Shown one piece after another: positions 24,846-33,838 of a DNA stretch of 64,000 nucleotides. Below the pieces are notes generated by a model, which saw nothing but the letters and a program-made list of their open reading frames with translations, was not told the origin of the DNA and made no database searches. The stretch is from Limnohabitans sp. 2KL-1 (lineage in GTDB: Bacteria; Pseudomonadota; Gammaproteobacteria; Burkholderiales; Burkholderiaceae_C): positions 186,001-250,000 of the forward strand of contig NZ_NESL01000004.1 of assembly GCF_003063435.1 (NCBI RefSeq), written 5' to 3'. The translations under genes and the position numbers were made by a program. The number at the start of each line of letters is the position of its first letter. The stretch's first letter is position 1.

Positions 24846-26183
24846 ATGAGTAAGCAATTGCGCGAGCTTCAAGCTCGCAAGTCTGATCTTGTCAAAGAGG
24901 CGCGTGCCTTAACCGACATCGCCGCCCAAGAAAACCGTGATCTGTCGGATGAGGATGTCATCAAATTCAATGGTCTTAAAAGTCGAATCGAAGCCACTTC
25001 GGCGGCGATTGACCGCGAGTCGGCATTGATTTCTGAGGAAGCCCAGATGAGTACGCATATGGGCAACCATGTAGGCGCTGGTCATGGTTCCGCTTTTTCC
25101 AGTGTGATGGTGAGCGACAACCGCGAACTTGATCCCAAACATGGCTTTCAAAGCCTGGGCGACTTTTTGCAAAACGTCTGCCATGCGCAAAAGCCAGGCA
25201 ACCCGATTGACGATCGCCTGCTGATTGGCAGCGGTCGTGGTGCTGCCGCTCCAGCCACCTTTGGCAGTGAAGGCTCCGGTCAGGACGGTGGCTTTTTTGT
25301 CCCGCCACAGTTCTCCAAGGAGATTTTTCAGCTGTCTTTGGGCGAAGACTCTTTGCTGCCGCTGACCGATAACGTGGAAATCAGCGGAAACACCATGGCG
25401 TTCCCCAAGGATGAAACCACACCCTGGGGCACCAACGGTATTCGCGCTTACTGGCAAGGCGAAGCGGCTCCAGCGGTCACCACCAAGCCCGTTTTGGGAC
25501 TGTCTACTTTGCGGCTGAAGAAGTTGATGGCCCTGGTGCCCACGACCGATGAGTTGCTGGAAGATGCCAATGCCTTGTCGACCTATCTGCCCGAGAAAAT
25601 TGCATTGTCGATTCGCTGGAAAACCAATGAATCCATCCTGTTCGGCTCGGGCTCTGGCGTACCGGTAGGTGCACTCAATGCTGGCGCTACGGTCAGTGTG
25701 GCCAAGGAGACTGGGCAGTTGACGCAAACGCTGCTTCCACAAAACTTGGCCAAGATGATTGCGCGTCTGCCAACGGGCTCATTCGCCAATGCGGTGTGGA
25801 TAGTCAACAACGACGTGTTGCCAGCATTGTTCACTCTGACCTTGGGTAACTACCCGATCTACCTGCCTACCGGATTGAACGTTGGCGGTATTCAGGTCTC
25901 TCCCTACGGCACGCTGCTGGGTCGCCCGGTGTTTGTGTCCCAACACGCCAACACCTTCTCCGCTCAGGGTGACATCTTGCTGGTGGACCTGAAGTATTAC
26001 CAGACCATCACCAAAGCGGGTGGCATGCAGACCGCCACGTCGATGCACCTGTACTTTGATGCCGATCTCACGGCGTTTCGAACCACCTTCCGCATGGATG
26101 GCCAATCGAAGATTTCTACAGCCATCACGCCTGCCAAGGGCAGCGCAACGATGTCGCCATTTATTCAACTTGGTGCTCGCTAA
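24846..26183 (+). CDS. Major capsid protein (HK97 family)
   Basis: This 445-residue protein has an N-terminal charged coiled-coil delta domain (residues 1-70, ELQARKSDLVKEARALTDI) normally removed by the protease, then the HK97 fold signatures LTDNVEISGNTMAFPKDE, LRLKKLMALVPTTDELLED and QTITKAGGMQTATSMHLYF. Good ribosome-binding site (GGAGAAACCC). Standard position after the protease. Confidence 0.95.
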   Translation: MSKQLRELQARKSDLVKEARALTDIAAQENRDLSDEDVIKFNGLKSRIEATSAAIDRESALISEEAQMSTHMGNHVGAGHGSAFSSVMVSDNRELDPKHGFQSLGDFLQNVCHAQKPGNPIDDRLLIGSGRGAAAPATFGSEGSGQDGGFFVPPQFSKEIFQLSLGEDSLLPLTDNVEISGNTMAFPKDETTPWGTNGIRAYWQGEAAPAVTTKPVLGLSTLRLKKLMALVPTTDELLEDANALSTYLPEKIALSIRWKTNESILFGSGSGVPVGALNAGATVSVAKETGQLTQTLLPQNLAKMIARLPTGSFANAVWIVNNDVLPALFTLTLGNYPIYLPTGLNVGGIQVSPYGTLLGRPVFVSQHANTFSAQGDILLVDLKYYQTITKAGGMQTATSMHLYFDADLTAFRTTFRMDGQSKISTAITPAKGSATMSPFIQLGAR

Positions 26184-26210
26184 ACCCCAGAACCTCAAAG
26201 GAGAAAACAC

Positions 26211-26657
26211 ATGTTTCCCAATGCAAAAGGCAGTGAACTGCTTTCAGTGCTCGCCACGATTGATCCTGCTTCGCAGGCCGCTGGCGCAGCCAGTACCGGC
26301 TGGGTGTCAGTCGCCAACTACTTTGGCTTTCTGGCGTTGGTGCAAACCGGCGTGCTTGGCACCTCGGCCACTGTCGACGCTAAGTTGCAGCAGGCGCTGG
26401 ACAGTTCAGGCACCGGTGCCAAAGACATCAGCGGCAAAGCGATCACCCAGATCGTCAAAGCCACGGGTGACAACAAACAGGTGCTTGTCAATGTCAAGCC
26501 TGAAGAGCTCGACACCGTGAACGGCTTCGGTTTTATGCGTGTCACAGTGACCGTTGGCGTGGCTGCCAGCATCACCTCGACCCAGCTGCTCGGGGTCAAC
26601 CCCCGTTATGCACCGGCTGAGGTGGGCAATCAGGCTGCTGTGGTTCAGGTGATCTAA
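26211..26657 (+). CDS. Hypothetical head-region structural protein
   Basis: This 148-residue protein has an AAAGGAGAAA leader. It is alternating hydrophobic/small with a beta-rich C-terminal half (GFMRVTVTVGVAASITSTQLLG) and no motif I can name. The position between capsid and connector genes suggests a capsid decoration or head-completion protein. Confidence 0.75.
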   Translation: MFPNAKGSELLSVLATIDPASQAAGAASTGWVSVANYFGFLALVQTGVLGTSATVDAKLQQALDSSGTGAKDISGKAITQIVKATGDNKQVLVNVKPEELDTVNGFGFMRVTVTVGVAASITSTQLLGVNPRYAPAEVGNQAAVVQVI

Positions 26658-27281
26658 ATGCCATTGCAACTCGTCAGCCAACCTTCAGAGGAGCCGGTGT
26701 CCCTGTGGGAAGCCAAACTCCATCTGCGGGTGGATTTTGACGAGGATGACATGCTGATCGCATCGCTCATCACTGCTGCCCGTCAAGCAGCCGAGACACT
26801 GACCGGCAGGCAGCTCACTACTGCCCGCTGGAAGCAAGTGCTCGACTGCTTTCCCGGACCGTCTCTGATGGGCGTACCCGCAGGTCAAGCTTTCAGCTTG
26901 CCGGGGCACGCCATTTTGTTGTTCAAGACGCCGGTGCAGTCTGTCGTCTCGATCAACTACCTGGACATGGGATCTGCGCTGCAGGTCATGCCCGGGGCCA
27001 CCTACACGGTGGACACTGCGTGTGAGCCAGCACGCATCACCCCCGTGTTTGGTCAGATCTGGCCGATCTGCTTGCCTCAGATTGGCGCGGTATCGGTCAC
27101 CTTCGATGCCGGGTATGGCGGTGCCGCCCAGGTACCAGAGGGAATCAAGAGCTGGATCAAGCTGCGTGTTGGCAGCCTTTATGCCCACCGCGAAGAGATT
27201 GCAGTTCTAAGTCGCGGCCGTGTGGAAACGCTTTCATTCATTGATGGTTTGCTTGACCCCTACAAGGTCGCTTTCGTATGA
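26658..27281 (+). CDS. Head-tail connector (phiE125 gp8 / HK97 gp6-like)
   Basis: This 207-residue protein begins 0 bp after the previous stop. It contains VSLWEAKLHLRVDFDEDDMLIASLITAARQAAETLTGRQL, the helical core of the phage gp6-like connector family, followed by a beta-rich middle (HAILLFKTPVQSVVSINYLD). It would form the ring under the portal. Confidence 0.88.
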   Translation: MPLQLVSQPSEEPVSLWEAKLHLRVDFDEDDMLIASLITAARQAAETLTGRQLTTARWKQVLDCFPGPSLMGVPAGQAFSLPGHAILLFKTPVQSVVSINYLDMGSALQVMPGATYTVDTACEPARITPVFGQIWPICLPQIGAVSVTFDAGYGGAAQVPEGIKSWIKLRVGSLYAHREEIAVLSRGRVETLSFIDGLLDPYKVAFV

Positions 27282-27291
27282 GGGCGATCCC

Positions 27292-27636
27292 ATGAGTTCA
27301 TTACGAGCGGGTCAATTAAACCGGCGCATTACCTTGCAGCGACAAAGCAATGTGCAAGACAGCTATGGCGGTCCGGTACGCACTTGGCTGAACGTGGCCA
27401 CCATTTGGGCCGACATACAGCCCTTGACGGGGCGCGAGCTGGAAAGTGCGCAGCACATGGCCAGCGAAATCTCGCACCAAATCACGGTGCGTTATCAGGC
27501 AAGTCTCGCCGATACCCGCGTGGTATCGGGCTACCGGGCGATTTACAAATCCCGCATCTTTAACATCCACGCGGCGTTGAACGAGGACGAGAGCAATGTA
27601 TTGGTCACGCTGCTTGCCTCTGAGGGCCTAGATTGA
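27292..27636 (+). CDS. Head closure protein (SPP1 gp16-like)
   Basis: The ATG at 27292 gives 114 residues with the family start RAGQLNRRITLQRQ and the later WADIQPLTGRELESAQ and RVVSGYRAIYKSRIFNIHA segments. This is the head closure or stopper protein. The longer open frame from 27220 overlaps the connector gene and is not used. Confidence 0.9.
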   Translation: MSSLRAGQLNRRITLQRQSNVQDSYGGPVRTWLNVATIWADIQPLTGRELESAQHMASEISHQITVRYQASLADTRVVSGYRAIYKSRIFNIHAALNEDESNVLVTLLASEGLD

Positions 27637-28122
27637 ATGGCTAAGTACGAGAGCGTGCAGATCGAGGGCCTTGATGCTTTGGCCAAGGCCTTGAAAGAGT
27701 TGCCTGACCGCGTGGCCAAGAACGGCCTGCGTGCTGCGGTCTATGCCGGAGCAAAACTGATCCGTGATGAAGCCAAGTTGCAGGCACCTGTTGCCACGGG
27801 TGATCTGGGGCCCAACCAGCCACCACCCGGCACTTTGAAGCGCTCGGTGATTTTGAAACAAATCCCTGAGTTGTCGAACAAGAACAAGCAGATCTTTTTT
27901 GTCACGGTTCGGCATGGCAAGAAGTACCGCAAGCAAGGCAAGAAGGGCAACTTGTCCCAGGACGCCTGGTACTGGCGCTTTGTGGAGTTCGGGACCGTAA
28001 AGATGTCTGCGCGCCCGTTTCTGCGGCCTGCTTTTGACATGAAGAAAAACGATGCGCTAACCGCTATCAAGACCCGGCTTGCTGAGCGTATCGAGCAAGC
28101 CGCACGCGAACTTAAAAAATGA
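27637..28122 (+). CDS. HK97 gp10-like morphogenesis protein
   Basis: This 161-residue protein reads IEGLDALAKALKELPDRVAKNGLRAAVYAGAKLIRDEAK and later WYWRFVEFGTVKMSARPFLRPAF, the two hallmark segments of the HK97-gp10 family, a tail-terminator-region protein. Basic throughout. Overlaps the next gene by 4 bp. Confidence 0.93.
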   Translation: MAKYESVQIEGLDALAKALKELPDRVAKNGLRAAVYAGAKLIRDEAKLQAPVATGDLGPNQPPPGTLKRSVILKQIPELSNKNKQIFFVTVRHGKKYRKQGKKGNLSQDAWYWRFVEFGTVKMSARPFLRPAFDMKKNDALTAIKTRLAERIEQAARELKK

Positions 28123-28457
28123 TTCAACAAGACCTTTTCGCGGCCCTCGCAGGTGTGGCCGTGGGAAGGGTGTTTCCGAACGTGGCACCCAACAACGTGT
28201 CAAAGCCCTACGTGGTCTATGCCCGCGTATCCAGCGCACCAGAAAACACCCTGGCCGACGGCGCACCCATTGAAAACACCCGCCTGCAGGTGGACTGCTT
28301 TGACACCACCTACGCCGCTGCCGTTGCCTTGGCCGAGACCGTCAAAGCCGCCATGAAAAGCAGCGCCATCACCCACGTTTTGCTCCTTGAGCAAGACCAA
28401 TTCGAGCCCGAGGCATTGCTGCACCGGGTGATTTTGGATTTTTCGATCTGGCACTAA
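28119..28457 (+). CDS. DUF3168 tail completion/terminator protein
   Basis: This 112-residue protein shows the DUF3168 pattern: LFAALAGVAVGRVFPNVAPNNVSKPYVVYARVSS near the N-terminus and VDCFDTTYAAAVALAETVKAAM in the middle. DUF3168 proteins cap or end the tail tube, like lambda gpU. Located between gp10-like and tail tube genes as expected. Confidence 0.88.
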   Translation: MIQQDLFAALAGVAVGRVFPNVAPNNVSKPYVVYARVSSAPENTLADGAPIENTRLQVDCFDTTYAAAVALAETVKAAMKSSAITHVLLLEQDQFEPEALLHRVILDFSIWH

Positions 28458-28473
28458 CTTTTAGGAGAACTCT

Positions 28474-29121
28474 ATGCCCAGCACCGCCATCTCAGCCCAA
28501 GGCTCCACCGTCAGTATTGGCACGACCACCGGGTCGGCGCTCACCATCACTGCTGTCTCGCTCACCAACCCTTGCCGGGTCACGCTCTCAGCGGTCACCG
28601 CATTGAACAAGGGTGATGTGATCACCATCGCTGGGGTCGTTGGCACCACGCAACTCAACGGCAACAGCTTCGTTGTGCAGTACATCGAACCTACGACCAA
28701 GATCGTCACCCTCGCTGGACTGGATGCGACTGGTTTTACGACCTACACCAGTGGCGGTACTGCAACCCCTGTGCAGTGGACCAAGATATCCAACGTCAAG
28801 AGCTACAGCGGCTTTGACGGCTCTGCCTCCGAGATTGAGCGAACCAACTTTGACTCGACCGCTAAGGAATTCATTCTGGGTCTTTTTGATCCGGGTGCAT
28901 TTGCCATCGAGGTCGACCAGGACAACAGCGATGCAGGTCAGTTGGCCCTGATGACTGCGCTGGTGACCGGTGTGGCCAAGAGCTTCAAGTTGATTTTGCC
29001 CAACGGCAACACCGCAACCTTTACCGCCTACGTGAAGAAATTCAACAGCCAGGGCGCGGTGGATCAGGCGATCCGGCGCTCGGCTGAACTGCGTATTTCC
29101 GGCTCGATCACCTGGGCTTAA
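28474..29121 (+). CDS. Major tail tube protein
   Basis: This 215-residue beta-rich protein has a TAGGAGAAC leader. It has an N-terminal Ig-like/beta segment with many Thr/Val, then WTKISNVKSYSGFDGSASEIERTNFDSTAKEFI and FKLILPNGNTATFTAYVKKF, the pattern of siphovirus tail tube subunits. Position just before the tail chaperones supports this. Confidence 0.85.
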   Translation: MPSTAISAQGSTVSIGTTTGSALTITAVSLTNPCRVTLSAVTALNKGDVITIAGVVGTTQLNGNSFVVQYIEPTTKIVTLAGLDATGFTTYTSGGTATPVQWTKISNVKSYSGFDGSASEIERTNFDSTAKEFILGLFDPGAFAIEVDQDNSDAGQLALMTALVTGVAKSFKLILPNGNTATFTAYVKKFNSQGAVDQAIRRSAELRISGSITWA

Positions 29122-29138
29122 TTTTTCCAAGGAATCCT

Positions 29139-29582
29139 ATGACACTACTTTCCAAAACTGCCATCCTTTGCGCCAACGACCTTCAAACAGAGGACGTCGA
29201 TGTCCCCGAATGGGGAGGTGCCGTACGCGTGCGCAGTTTCACCGGTCGCGAGCGTGATGCCTTTGAGGCCAGCATGGTCCGTGGCGAGGGCAAGGACCGC
29301 AAGGTTGATCTCACAAATATGCGTGCGCGTCTGGTGGGGCTGACTGTGATTGATGAAGGTGGACAGCGTCTGTTCACCGACGATGAGGTTGATCTGCTCG
29401 GTGCCAAATCTGGTGCGGCACTGGACCGGGTGTTTGCCATTGCGCAAAAGCTCAATGGCTTGTCCGGCGCGGATGTGGAGGAACTCACAAAAAACTCCAG
29501 CGGCGTCCCGAGCGCCGTTTCTACTTCCGACTCTGCCTTGCCCTTGGATTCCAACACCCTGACCATCTCCTCGCAAGCCTGA
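29139..29582 (+). CDS. Tail assembly chaperone, short form (gpG-like)
   Basis: This 147-residue zero-frame product contains VPEWGGAVRVRSFTGRERDAFEASMV and LVGLTVIDEGGQRLFTDDEVDLLGAKSG, typical of phage tail chaperones. Codons 117-119 are ACA AAA AAC, creating the slippery heptamer. Most ribosomes would continue to the TGA at 29582; a fraction would shift into the -1 frame. By analogy with lambda G and GT, both forms guide tail tube assembly on the tape measure. Confidence 0.9.
   Translation: MTLLSKTAILCANDLQTEDVDVPEWGGAVRVRSFTGRERDAFEASMVRGEGKDRKVDLTNMRARLVGLTVIDEGGQRLFTDDEVDLLGAKSGAALDRVFAIAQKLNGLSGADVEELTKNSSGVPSAVSTSDSALPLDSNTLTISSQA
29489..29495 (+). promoter_or_regulatory. -1 ribosomal frameshift slippery site A AAA AAC
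   Basis: The heptamer A AAA AAC lies exactly in phase (X XXY YYZ) in the short chaperone gene. The -1 frame is then free of stops from here through 29851. I could not fold the downstream RNA for a stimulatory structure. Confidence 0.85.
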
Positions 29583-29854
29583 GTTCGCAGCAGGTTGCGG
29601 AGTGGATGGCGTTTGCCTCTCTGGAAGGCCTGCCGGACATGCGAGCCGACTTTGGCTTCGGTCAGGTCTGCGCCACGCTGGCCAACGTCCACCGCCGCGA
29701 AGGTCAGGACGCGTACCAGGCCGATGACTTTATGCCGGGACTGCGTACTTCAGAGCCTACTGCCACCAATGACGCCGATGCACCGCCAGATGAAGTCTTT
29801 GATGTTGAGGCGCACAGCCGTTTGATCTCAGCCCTCTTGGGCAAAAAGGAATAA
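29495..29854 (+). CDS. Tail chaperone -1 frame extension (gpT-like part of GT fusion)
   Basis: Reading from the base after slippage adds 119 residues to the first 119, giving a 238-residue fusion. The extension begins LQRRPERRFYFRLCLALGF and continues LASLSSQQVAEWMAFASLEG and ANVHRREGQDAYQADDFMPG, the recognised C-terminal T-like chaperone domain. An independent start at 29606 would miss the first 37 residues of this domain, so frameshifting is the better explanation. The tape measure gene begins 7 bp after its stop. Confidence 0.88.
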   Translation, partial: LQRRPERRFYFRLCLALGFQHPDHLLASLSSQQVAEWMAFASLEGLPDMRADFGFGQVCATLANVHRREGQDAYQADDFMPGLRTSEPTATNDADAPPDEVFDVEAHSRLISALLGKKE

Positions 29855-29861
29855 ATCCATC

Positions 29862-32660
29862 ATGGCAACCCTCGCCAGTCTCGTGGTCAGCCTCGAGGCC
29901 AATGTCGCTCGCTTTGAATCCGACCTGAACAAGGCCGAGTTCATGGCCAAAAAAGCCATGGACACCATCGGCAATGTGTCGGAGACCGCCATGAAAACGG
30001 TCAAAGGCGCAGTGATGGCCATGGCGGCGGCATACACCTTTGACGCCTTTGCCGACGGCATCAAGGGGGCGATTGCGTCGGCGGGTGAGCTCGACCAGAT
30101 GGCTAAGAAGACCGGTGCCACGGTGGAAGCCCTCTCTGGCTTGAAGTCGGCAGCCAAACTCTCGGGTACCAGTTTGGAAGAGGTCGGGGGCGGGCTGCAA
30201 AAGCTCTCCAAAGCCATGTTCGAGGCGGCAGGCGGCAGCCAAAAGCAGTCTGACTTGTTCAAATCACTGGGCGTTGAGGTCACCGACTCTTCTGGCAAGT
30301 TGCGCGACTCGGGTGAAGTCATGCTGGATCTGGCCAAAAAGCTTGACTCCATGGACAGCAGCACTCAGGCGGTGGCCACTGCCCAGATGCTGCTGGGCAA
30401 GCGCGGCGCAGAGCTGCTGCCGTTCATGCAAGACCTGGCAGAAATCGGCGAACTCAACGCCAAGGTCACGTCCGAGATGGCGGCCGAAGCAGACCTGTAC
30501 GAAAAGAACCTGGTGCGCCTGGAGGGCAGGAAAAAATCCCTTTACAACACCATTGCCTCGGCATTGCTACCTGTCATGCGTGACTTCACCGACGCCTTGC
30601 TGGATTCAGGCAGCATGACCGAGCGGCTCAACGACACGGCCAAGCAACTAAAGCAAGACAACGTGATTGAGACCTGGGCGCGTGAAGGCTTGCGTGCTGT
30701 GGCTGCCTTTATCGACATCTTTGACGCCTGCGTTCGTATTGTGCGCATTGCCGGTAACGCCATTGCTGCCACCGGTGCGGACATCGTTTCGGTCCTGGCC
30801 TTCATGGACGGCATTGGCGCAGAGATGATCAGTGAAAAGTCACTCGATCCGGTCAAGCGCCGCTTTGCGACGCTGACCTCTGACCTCAAGAGCCACGCCG
30901 AGTCCTTCAACCAGGACATGGTCAAGATTTGGACCGCGCCGCTGTTTCTCACCAAACTCGACGAGCAGTTTGCCCAACGGGATGCAGGTTTGAAGAAACC
31001 CGTCGATTCGCCCAAGCGTTCGTTTGCTATTCCAGACCAGCGTCCCGACAAAACCAGCCCGTTTGACTCCTACCTGGCCTCCCTCAACGTCGAGGCCATC
31101 AAAGACAAACTGGGCAAGTACGAGGCCATGATCGAAAAAGGCCGCCTGCTGGCGGTCAAGGAAGGCCGTCTGGGTGACATGGCCAAGGTGACGGCCACTG
31201 TCTCAAGCATCCAGTCCATTGACGAAGGCAAGCGTATTGATGCTTTTGCTCACAGCCTGGATGTGGCCAACCAACAGTATTTGTTTCAAAACACCCTCAT
31301 TGGTCTGAACGCTCGCGATCAAGCTTTGGCCACGGAAGGACGCAAGAACTTTCTGGCCGTTGAGCAGCAAATATGGGATGCAGAAAAGAACGGCTCCAAG
31401 TTGTCTTCAGAGGCGCAGCAGAGATTGCGCGCCGAGGCTACCAAGTCGACAGCCGCCCTTGTGCAGGCCGTCAATCAGCGTTTCGATGCACAGCAAAAGT
31501 TCGATGAGTCCAAGCAGATCAATGCCTTCACCCGCAGCCTGGAGCAGGCCAACGAGCAGTACCAATTTCAGAACACGCTGATTGGCCAAAATGCCCGCGA
31601 TCAGGCACTGGCCACCGAGGGCCGCAAAAACCTCTTGGCTGTTGAACAGCAAATCTGGGATGCAGAAAAGAGCGGTACCAAATTGTCCGTTGAGGCTCAA
31701 CAACGTCTTCGTTCTGAGGCAATCAAGTCGACCGCGACCTTGGTCCAGGCGGTGAATGATCGTTTCGATGCCCAACAAAAGTTTGATGAGACCAAGCGCA
31801 TCAATGCCTTCACCTACAGCTTGGAGCAGGCCAACGATCAGTACATCTTCCAGACCAAGCTGATTGGCATGAACGCCCAGGCGCAGGAGATTGCAAACGT
31901 CAAGCGCAAGAACTTCCTTGCCGTCGAGCAGCAGATCTGGGATGCCGAGCAAAGCGGCACCAAACTGACAGCAGATACCCAGCAGCGCCTGCGCGATGAG
32001 GCCGTCAAGTCCACGGCGGTCATGATCAAAGCGATTGAAGCCCGGTGGGATGCTGAGCGCTCTTGGGAGACGGGCGTTACCAAGGCACTGAACAACTACA
32101 TCGAAACCGTCTCCAACGCGGCAGCCCAGTCCGAGCGGCTCTTTACCAATGCGTTCAAAGGTATGGAAGACGCGCTGGTGAGCTTTGTGCAGACGGGCAA
32201 GCTCGACTTCAAGAGCCTGGCCAATTCCATCATCGCGGACCTGATTCGCATCCAAATTCAAAACAGCATCATGAAACCACTGGCGCAAGCGACCAGCGGC
32301 CTGTCGCTCTCAGGGATGTTCAGTAGCGCGGGAAACTTTCTGTCGGGCCTGTTCAAGGCCGACGGCGGTCCGGTCGCCGGTGGCCAGCCTTACATCGTGG
32401 GCGAGCAAGGCCCCGAGTGGTTCGTGCCCAACGGCGCGGGAACGATCGTCCCCAACGGGAAGTCGGCTGGCACAACATCATCGCCCGGCAGCAGCGACAG
32501 CAGTACGGCCACAGCCCAAGCGCCAATCAACATCAATTTCTCGGTGCGTGCCATGGATGCACGCAGTTTCCAGTCTGCCATGGTGCAAAACAAGGCCGTG
32601 GTGGTGGGCATCGTGAACCAGGCGCTCAACATGCGCGGGCGCTACGGAATCACGGGATAA
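29862..32660 (+). CDS. Tape measure protein
   Basis: This 932-residue protein has long helical regions, an N-terminal segment LASLVVSLEANVARFESDLNKAEFMAKKAM typical of lambda H-like tape measures, and hydrophobic stretches around residues 280-320. The C-terminal part (MEDALVSFVQTGKLDFKSLANSIIADLIRIQ, then GGPVAGGQPYIVGEQGPEWF) is the lambda-H C-terminal domain. A region of three 94-residue tandem repeats (459-740) lies in the middle. Its length sets the tail length. Confidence 0.93.
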   Translation: MATLASLVVSLEANVARFESDLNKAEFMAKKAMDTIGNVSETAMKTVKGAVMAMAAAYTFDAFADGIKGAIASAGELDQMAKKTGATVEALSGLKSAAKLSGTSLEEVGGGLQKLSKAMFEAAGGSQKQSDLFKSLGVEVTDSSGKLRDSGEVMLDLAKKLDSMDSSTQAVATAQMLLGKRGAELLPFMQDLAEIGELNAKVTSEMAAEADLYEKNLVRLEGRKKSLYNTIASALLPVMRDFTDALLDSGSMTERLNDTAKQLKQDNVIETWAREGLRAVAAFIDIFDACVRIVRIAGNAIAATGADIVSVLAFMDGIGAEMISEKSLDPVKRRFATLTSDLKSHAESFNQDMVKIWTAPLFLTKLDEQFAQRDAGLKKPVDSPKRSFAIPDQRPDKTSPFDSYLASLNVEAIKDKLGKYEAMIEKGRLLAVKEGRLGDMAKVTATVSSIQSIDEGKRIDAFAHSLDVANQQYLFQNTLIGLNARDQALATEGRKNFLAVEQQIWDAEKNGSKLSSEAQQRLRAEATKSTAALVQAVNQRFDAQQKFDESKQINAFTRSLEQANEQYQFQNTLIGQNARDQALATEGRKNLLAVEQQIWDAEKSGTKLSVEAQQRLRSEAIKSTATLVQAVNDRFDAQQKFDETKRINAFTYSLEQANDQYIFQTKLIGMNAQAQEIANVKRKNFLAVEQQIWDAEQSGTKLTADTQQRLRDEAVKSTAVMIKAIEARWDAERSWETGVTKALNNYIETVSNAAAQSERLFTNAFKGMEDALVSFVQTGKLDFKSLANSIIADLIRIQIQNSIMKPLAQATSGLSLSGMFSSAGNFLSGLFKADGGPVAGGQPYIVGEQGPEWFVPNGAGTIVPNGKSAGTTSSPGSSDSSTATAQAPININFSVRAMDARSFQSAMVQNKAVVVGIVNQALNMRGRYGITG
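31236..32081 (+). repeat. Three tandem 282-bp repeats inside the tape measure gene
   Basis: Units start at 31236, 31518 and 31800. Each encodes 94 residues beginning I-(D/N)-A-F and including FLAVEQQIWDAE and LVQAV(N)-RFDAQQKFDE-type segments; the third copy has diverged most. They are helical, and the equal spacing implies recent duplication with in-frame expansion. Confidence 0.9.
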
Positions 32661-32663
32661 GTC

Positions 32664-33263
32664 ATGAGCGGAACATTTCCTCTGACCCCCGCGCCCAGCG
32701 CCATCAAGATTCAGTCCTATCAGCCCACGCGCGTCTCGATCTCACACAACCTGCGCCGCAGTGTGCGCACCAATGGCGCTCAGCGCTGGGTGATTACTGC
32801 CGACTGGGTGGGCTTGACCCGTGCTCAATTCGCGCCGATTCAGGCCTTTGTTGTAGCCCAGCGCGGCCAGTGGGACAGCTTCACCGCTGTGCTGCCTGCG
32901 CACAAACTGCCTCGAGGGGCGGCTACCGGCACACCGCAGATCAACGGAGCGAACCAGCAAGGCAGAAGCATCTCCACGCGCGGCTGGACGGCAGGTCTTT
33001 CCGGCGCACTTAAAGCGGGTGACTTCATTGGCGTTACTGGTCAGACCAAGGTTTACATGGTCACCGCTGATGTGAATGCCGATGCCTTTGGCCTGGCAAC
33101 CGTGGCGATTGAGCCTGCCTTACTGGCTGTTCCTGCCGATGGCGCAGTGATTACCGTGCGCAACGTGCCGTTCACGCTGGCTTTGGGTACGGACACGATG
33201 GAGTCTGCCGTGGCTCCGGGGTCGATTTACAACTTCAGCTTGCAGTTGGTGGAGGCCTTTTAA
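32664..33263 (+). CDS. Hypothetical tail protein, probably distal tail
   Basis: This 199-residue beta-rich protein begins near the tape measure stop. It contains ISHNLRRSVRTNGAQRWVITADWVGLTRAQFAPIQAFVVAQRGQW and a later VPFTLALGTDTMESAVAPGSIYNFSLQL. The shape resembles DUF2460-like or distal-tail proteins that follow the tape measure in siphoviruses, but I cannot fix the family. Confidence 0.75.
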   Translation: MSGTFPLTPAPSAIKIQSYQPTRVSISHNLRRSVRTNGAQRWVITADWVGLTRAQFAPIQAFVVAQRGQWDSFTAVLPAHKLPRGAATGTPQINGANQQGRSISTRGWTAGLSGALKAGDFIGVTGQTKVYMVTADVNADAFGLATVAIEPALLAVPADGAVITVRNVPFTLALGTDTMESAVAPGSIYNFSLQLVEAF

Positions 33264-33274
33264 GGTCAATTTTT

Positions 33275-33838
33275 ATGGATCGTGGAGCAAGTTCAGAGTT
33301 CATCGCCGAGATCCTCAAGTCAAGCAACCAGCCTGTCTATTTGGTTGAGGCCTGGTTTGACGACGGCACCATCCGCATGACGGATGCCTGGATCAATGTG
33401 CTGTGGAGCACCAACACCTACACGGCCAACGGGTACTTCCTCGGGTTCTCCGGCCTGTCAGAGACCAGCGACATGAGCATTCCCAACGTCACGGTGCAAG
33501 TTTCGGCAGTAGACCAGACCTGGATCTCGATTGCGCTGTCCAAGCCCTATATCGACCGGCGAATTGCCATCTACAAGGGTTTTCTGGATTACCGCATGGC
33601 CATCATCAGCAACCCTTTGCTGGTGTTCGATGGTCGGATCGACAGCATGGAAATTTCGGACGACCCCAACAACGGCACCTGCACGATCGCAGTGACTGCC
33701 AGCTCCCAGTGGGTGGATTTCCAACGCACGCCGGGCAGACACACCAATGACCCGGAAGAGCAGATCTGGTTTCCGGGCGACCGGGGGTTTCAGTTTGTGA
33801 CCAACATCAACCGGGAAATCAAGTGGGGATCCCTGTGA
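33275..33838 (+). CDS. DUF2163-like tail protein
   Basis: This 187-residue protein reads IAEILKSSNQPVYLVEAWFDDGTIRMTDAW and later LLVFDGRIDSMEISDDPNNGTCTIAVTASSQWVDFQRTPGRHTN, which fits the DUF2163/gp-L-like tail tip family in general layout. It is coupled by a GTGA overlap to the GNAT-like gene. A tail-tip role is likely from position. Confidence 0.75.
   Translation: MDRGASSEFIAEILKSSNQPVYLVEAWFDDGTIRMTDAWINVLWSTNTYTANGYFLGFSGLSETSDMSIPNVTVQVSAVDQTWISIALSKPYIDRRIAIYKGFLDYRMAIISNPLLVFDGRIDSMEISDDPNNGTCTIAVTASSQWVDFQRTPGRHTNDPEEQIWFPGDRGFQFVTNINREIKWGSL

Noticed and set aside
29606..29854. Second tail chaperone as an independently started gene
   Set aside because: The open -1 frame and the conserved domain extend upstream to the slippery site, so frameshift expression explains it better.
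31407..32288. 293-residue minus-strand frame opposite the tape measure repeats
   Set aside because: It is repetitive only because the sense strand repeats; no start signals.
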